Source of the DNA: Candidatus Bipolaricaulota bacterium
GTDB taxonomy: Bacteria > Bipolaricaulota > Bipolaricaulia > UBA7950 > UBA9294
Direction of reading: 5' to 3'
Assembly: GCA_021163015.1 (NCBI GenBank)
Contig: JAGGXO010000164.1
Location: 1-5,610, forward strand
Length of the DNA: 5,610 nt
A program made the translations under genes and the position numbers. Of the stretch, positions 4,895-5,610 are shown piece after piece (positions within the stretch are counted from its first letter, which is position 1; each line of letters opens with the position of its first letter). Under the pieces are notes generated by a model that did not search any database, was not told the DNA's origin, and saw only the letters and a program-made list of their open reading frames with translations.

Positions 4895-4970
4895 GCGTGT
4901 CATAAGTGATACAGAAAGACAAGTTTGGGAGAGGGTGACCTGACGATCAACTTGGTAGACGTGTGCGAGA

Positions 4971-5141
4971 TTACATTGCTCCCAATTCGGCGCTGTATGA
5001 GCTGAATCTGAAGAAGACCGAGCCCTTCGAGTCAAGCTTGATCGCCAGGGCAATGATGGCAAATGGCGCGGACAACAGGACAAGCCAGACAAAGCTTACC
5101 GCAAAGTCCAACACCCTCTTAAGGAATAACTTACCTCGCAT
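4971..5141 (-). pseudogene. Truncated bacterial sugar transferase (N-terminal fragment)
   Basis: The frame from ATG 5141 encodes 56 residues. FLKRVLDFAVSFVWLVLLSAPFAIIALAIK is the membrane-anchoring N-terminus of the bacterial sugar transferase family (PF02397), which transfers sugar phosphates to undecaprenyl phosphate in polysaccharide synthesis. LDSKGSVFFR follows, matching the family's LDSPGPVFFRQ. After FFR the expected RVG and KFRSM motifs do not appear and the frame stops at 4971. The full family domain is about 180-200 residues, so most of the catalytic part is missing. In another frame QRRIGSN appears shortly after, which could be a frameshifted remnant of the RxG segment. The ribosome binding site and start are intact. 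An in-frame ATG at 5192 would add 17 residues unlike the family. A short expressed membrane peptide is possible but less likely than a decayed gene. Confidence 0.7.
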
Positions 5142-5148
5142 CCGGAGG

Positions 5149-5157
5149 CACCTCCCC
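5149..5157 (-). promoter_or_regulatory. Ribosome binding site of the sugar transferase fragment
   Basis: The minus strand reads GGGGAGGTG, 7 nt before the ATG at 5141. It supports that ATG as the original start. Part of it can pair with the adjacent CCTCC as GGAGG-TG-CCTCC, though the 2-nt loop makes this hairpin doubtful. Confidence 0.6.
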
Positions 5158-5235
5158 TTTTCTCCTGCAACTGCCCAATAGATTCCTTTCAACTTCTGCT
5201 CTCTGGTTCAGCATTTTTGAAAAGTCACATTCGTT

Positions 5236-5362
5236 TTCTCCCGCAGGGACGCTGAGGAAAGCATTCCTTGAGTACGTATGTCGTTTTTCCGCTGTTCTCT
5301 GCGCCCTGTCTGCCGGGCACCAGCAGACAGGCCTGCGTCCCTGCGCGATATTTCTTCTGTTC
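5236..5362. repeat. Gene-less repeat unit with inverted arms
   Basis: The left arm TTCTCCCGCAGGGACGCTGA (5236-5255) can pair with the right arm near 5334-5346; CGCAGGGACGC and its complement match over 11 bp. The centre is about 40 bp without coding sequence. Hairpin copy 4 sits in the right arm, giving a hairpin beside the stem. The unit is 127 bp and abuts the next one. Confidence 0.75.
5305..5331. repeat. 27-bp hairpin element, copy 4
   Basis: CCTGTCTG-N11-CAGACAGG with centre CCGGGCACCAG, differing from copies 2 and 5 at one base (5317). It lies between CTCTGCGC and CCTGCG in the right arm. Confidence 0.92.
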
Positions 5363-5371
5363 TTCTCCCGC
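5341..5371. repeat. 31-bp exact repeat, copy B
   Basis: Identical to 3774-3804; it spans the junction between two neighbouring units. Confidence 0.9.
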
Positions 5372-5494
5372 TGGGACGCTGAGAAAAGCGTCTTAAGGCC
5401 TTCAAACACTTGTTAGTTCTTGGTTCTCCTCTGCGCCCTGTCTGCCGGACACCAGCAGACAGGCCTGCGTCCCTGCGCGATATTCCTTCTGTCT
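5363..5494. repeat. Gene-less repeat unit with inverted arms
   Basis: The left arm is TTCTCCCGCTGGGACGCTGA (5363-5382). The right part 5429-5484 matches 5297-5352 at 55 of 56 positions. The unit is 132 bp and directly follows the previous one in the same orientation. The left-arm centre differs from the neighbour, so the right arms are better conserved than the middles. Confidence 0.75.
5437..5463. repeat. 27-bp hairpin element, copy 5
   Basis: Identical in all 27 bases to copy 2 (2740-2766), including the centre CCGGACACCAG. Confidence 0.92.
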
Positions 5495-5610
5495 TTCTCC
5501 CGCTGAGACGCAAGATCAAATTAATGAACGGGCCAAAAGACAAGCATTTCTCGCGCAAAGGCCTGTCTGCGTCCGAATGACAGACAGGTGCCGAGACACA
5601 GGGTAGAAAC
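5495..5610. repeat. Repeat unit cut by the window end
   Basis: The left arm is TTCTCCCGCTGAGACGCAAG (5495-5514). A stretch around 5528-5551 resembles 3633-3659 (ACGGGCCAAAA and AAGCATTTCTC shared). A second left-type arm starting at 5548 is interrupted by hairpin copy 6. Confidence 0.6.
5562..5588. repeat. 27-bp hairpin element, copy 6
   Basis: CCTGTCTG-N11-CAGACAGG with centre CGTCCGAATGA. Unlike copies 3 to 5 it lies in a left-type arm, between GCGCAAAG and TGCCGAGACAC. Confidence 0.9.

Larger units (their letters stand above)
5193..5610. other. Non-coding repeat array
   Basis: No gene is supported in this stretch. After about 40 bp of unremarkable sequence it consists of successive repeat units with left and right arms. 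The arginine-rich reading frames here (for example ISRRDAGLSAG) are translations of the repeat arms and hairpins. Confidence 0.8.

Noticed and set aside
4895..4970. Promoter for the DUF4160/XRE pair
   Set aside because: TTGATC and TTGTCT occur on the minus strand, but neither has a convincing -10 box at 16-18 bp.
5208..5558. Long arginine-rich minus-strand open frame with repeated SRRDAGLSAG and RQTG segments
   Set aside because: It is the translation of the repeat arms and hairpins. The peptide repeats coincide exactly with DNA repeats and there is no ribosome binding site or known domain.
2704..5588. CRISPR array suggested by repeated palindromic units
   Set aside because: Spacing between copies is irregular, the spacers are themselves repeats, and no cas gene is present.

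Overview
The window looks like a chromosomal segment from a bacterium, most likely an uncultivated lineage known from metagenomes. Genes of moderate GC with Shine-Dalgarno sites alternate with long intergenic stretches full of short tandem repeats and imperfect palindromic repeats. I cannot name the organism from this sequence. No rRNA, tRNA, CRISPR array or conventional transposase gene was seen.

Layout. Positions 1-257 hold two 7-bp-period tandem tracts and then a plausible extended -10 promoter. Positions 258-2434 are a translationally coupled potassium-uptake operon: trkA, a single-RCK NAD-binding regulator, and trkH, the membrane channel subunit, overlapping by ATGA. Positions 2435-3122 are non-coding, with four more 7-bp tracts, a perfect 14-bp palindrome and the first two copies of a 27-bp hairpin. 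Positions 3123-4014 form a repeat array of alternating inverted arms (left type resembling CCCGCAGAGACGCTGAG, right type its approximate reverse complement). One unit of the array carries a complete minus-strand GxxExxY gene of the PD-(D/E)XK nuclease fold. Positions 4099-4873 are a minus-strand two-gene unit: a DUF4160-type protein followed by a DUF2442-like/XRE fusion, resembling a toxin-antitoxin or self-regulating pair. Positions 4971-5141 hold the N-terminal stump of a bacterial sugar transferase, with its ribosome binding site intact but the rest of the gene missing. Positions 5193-5610 return to the repeat array.

How it fits together. The trk genes are an ordinary housekeeping operon. 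The most interesting part is the repeat system. A 27-bp hairpin, CCTGTCTG-N11-CAGACAGG, occurs six times with invariant length and sits inside the repeat arms. The GxxExxY gene is framed by the same arms, and a neighbouring non-coding unit (about 3655-3796) keeps the exact sequence around the GxxExxY start codon without the rest of the gene. This looks like a full-length element beside internally deleted derivatives, as in the relation between autonomous elements and MITEs. Mobility is an inference; what is visible is the repeat architecture.
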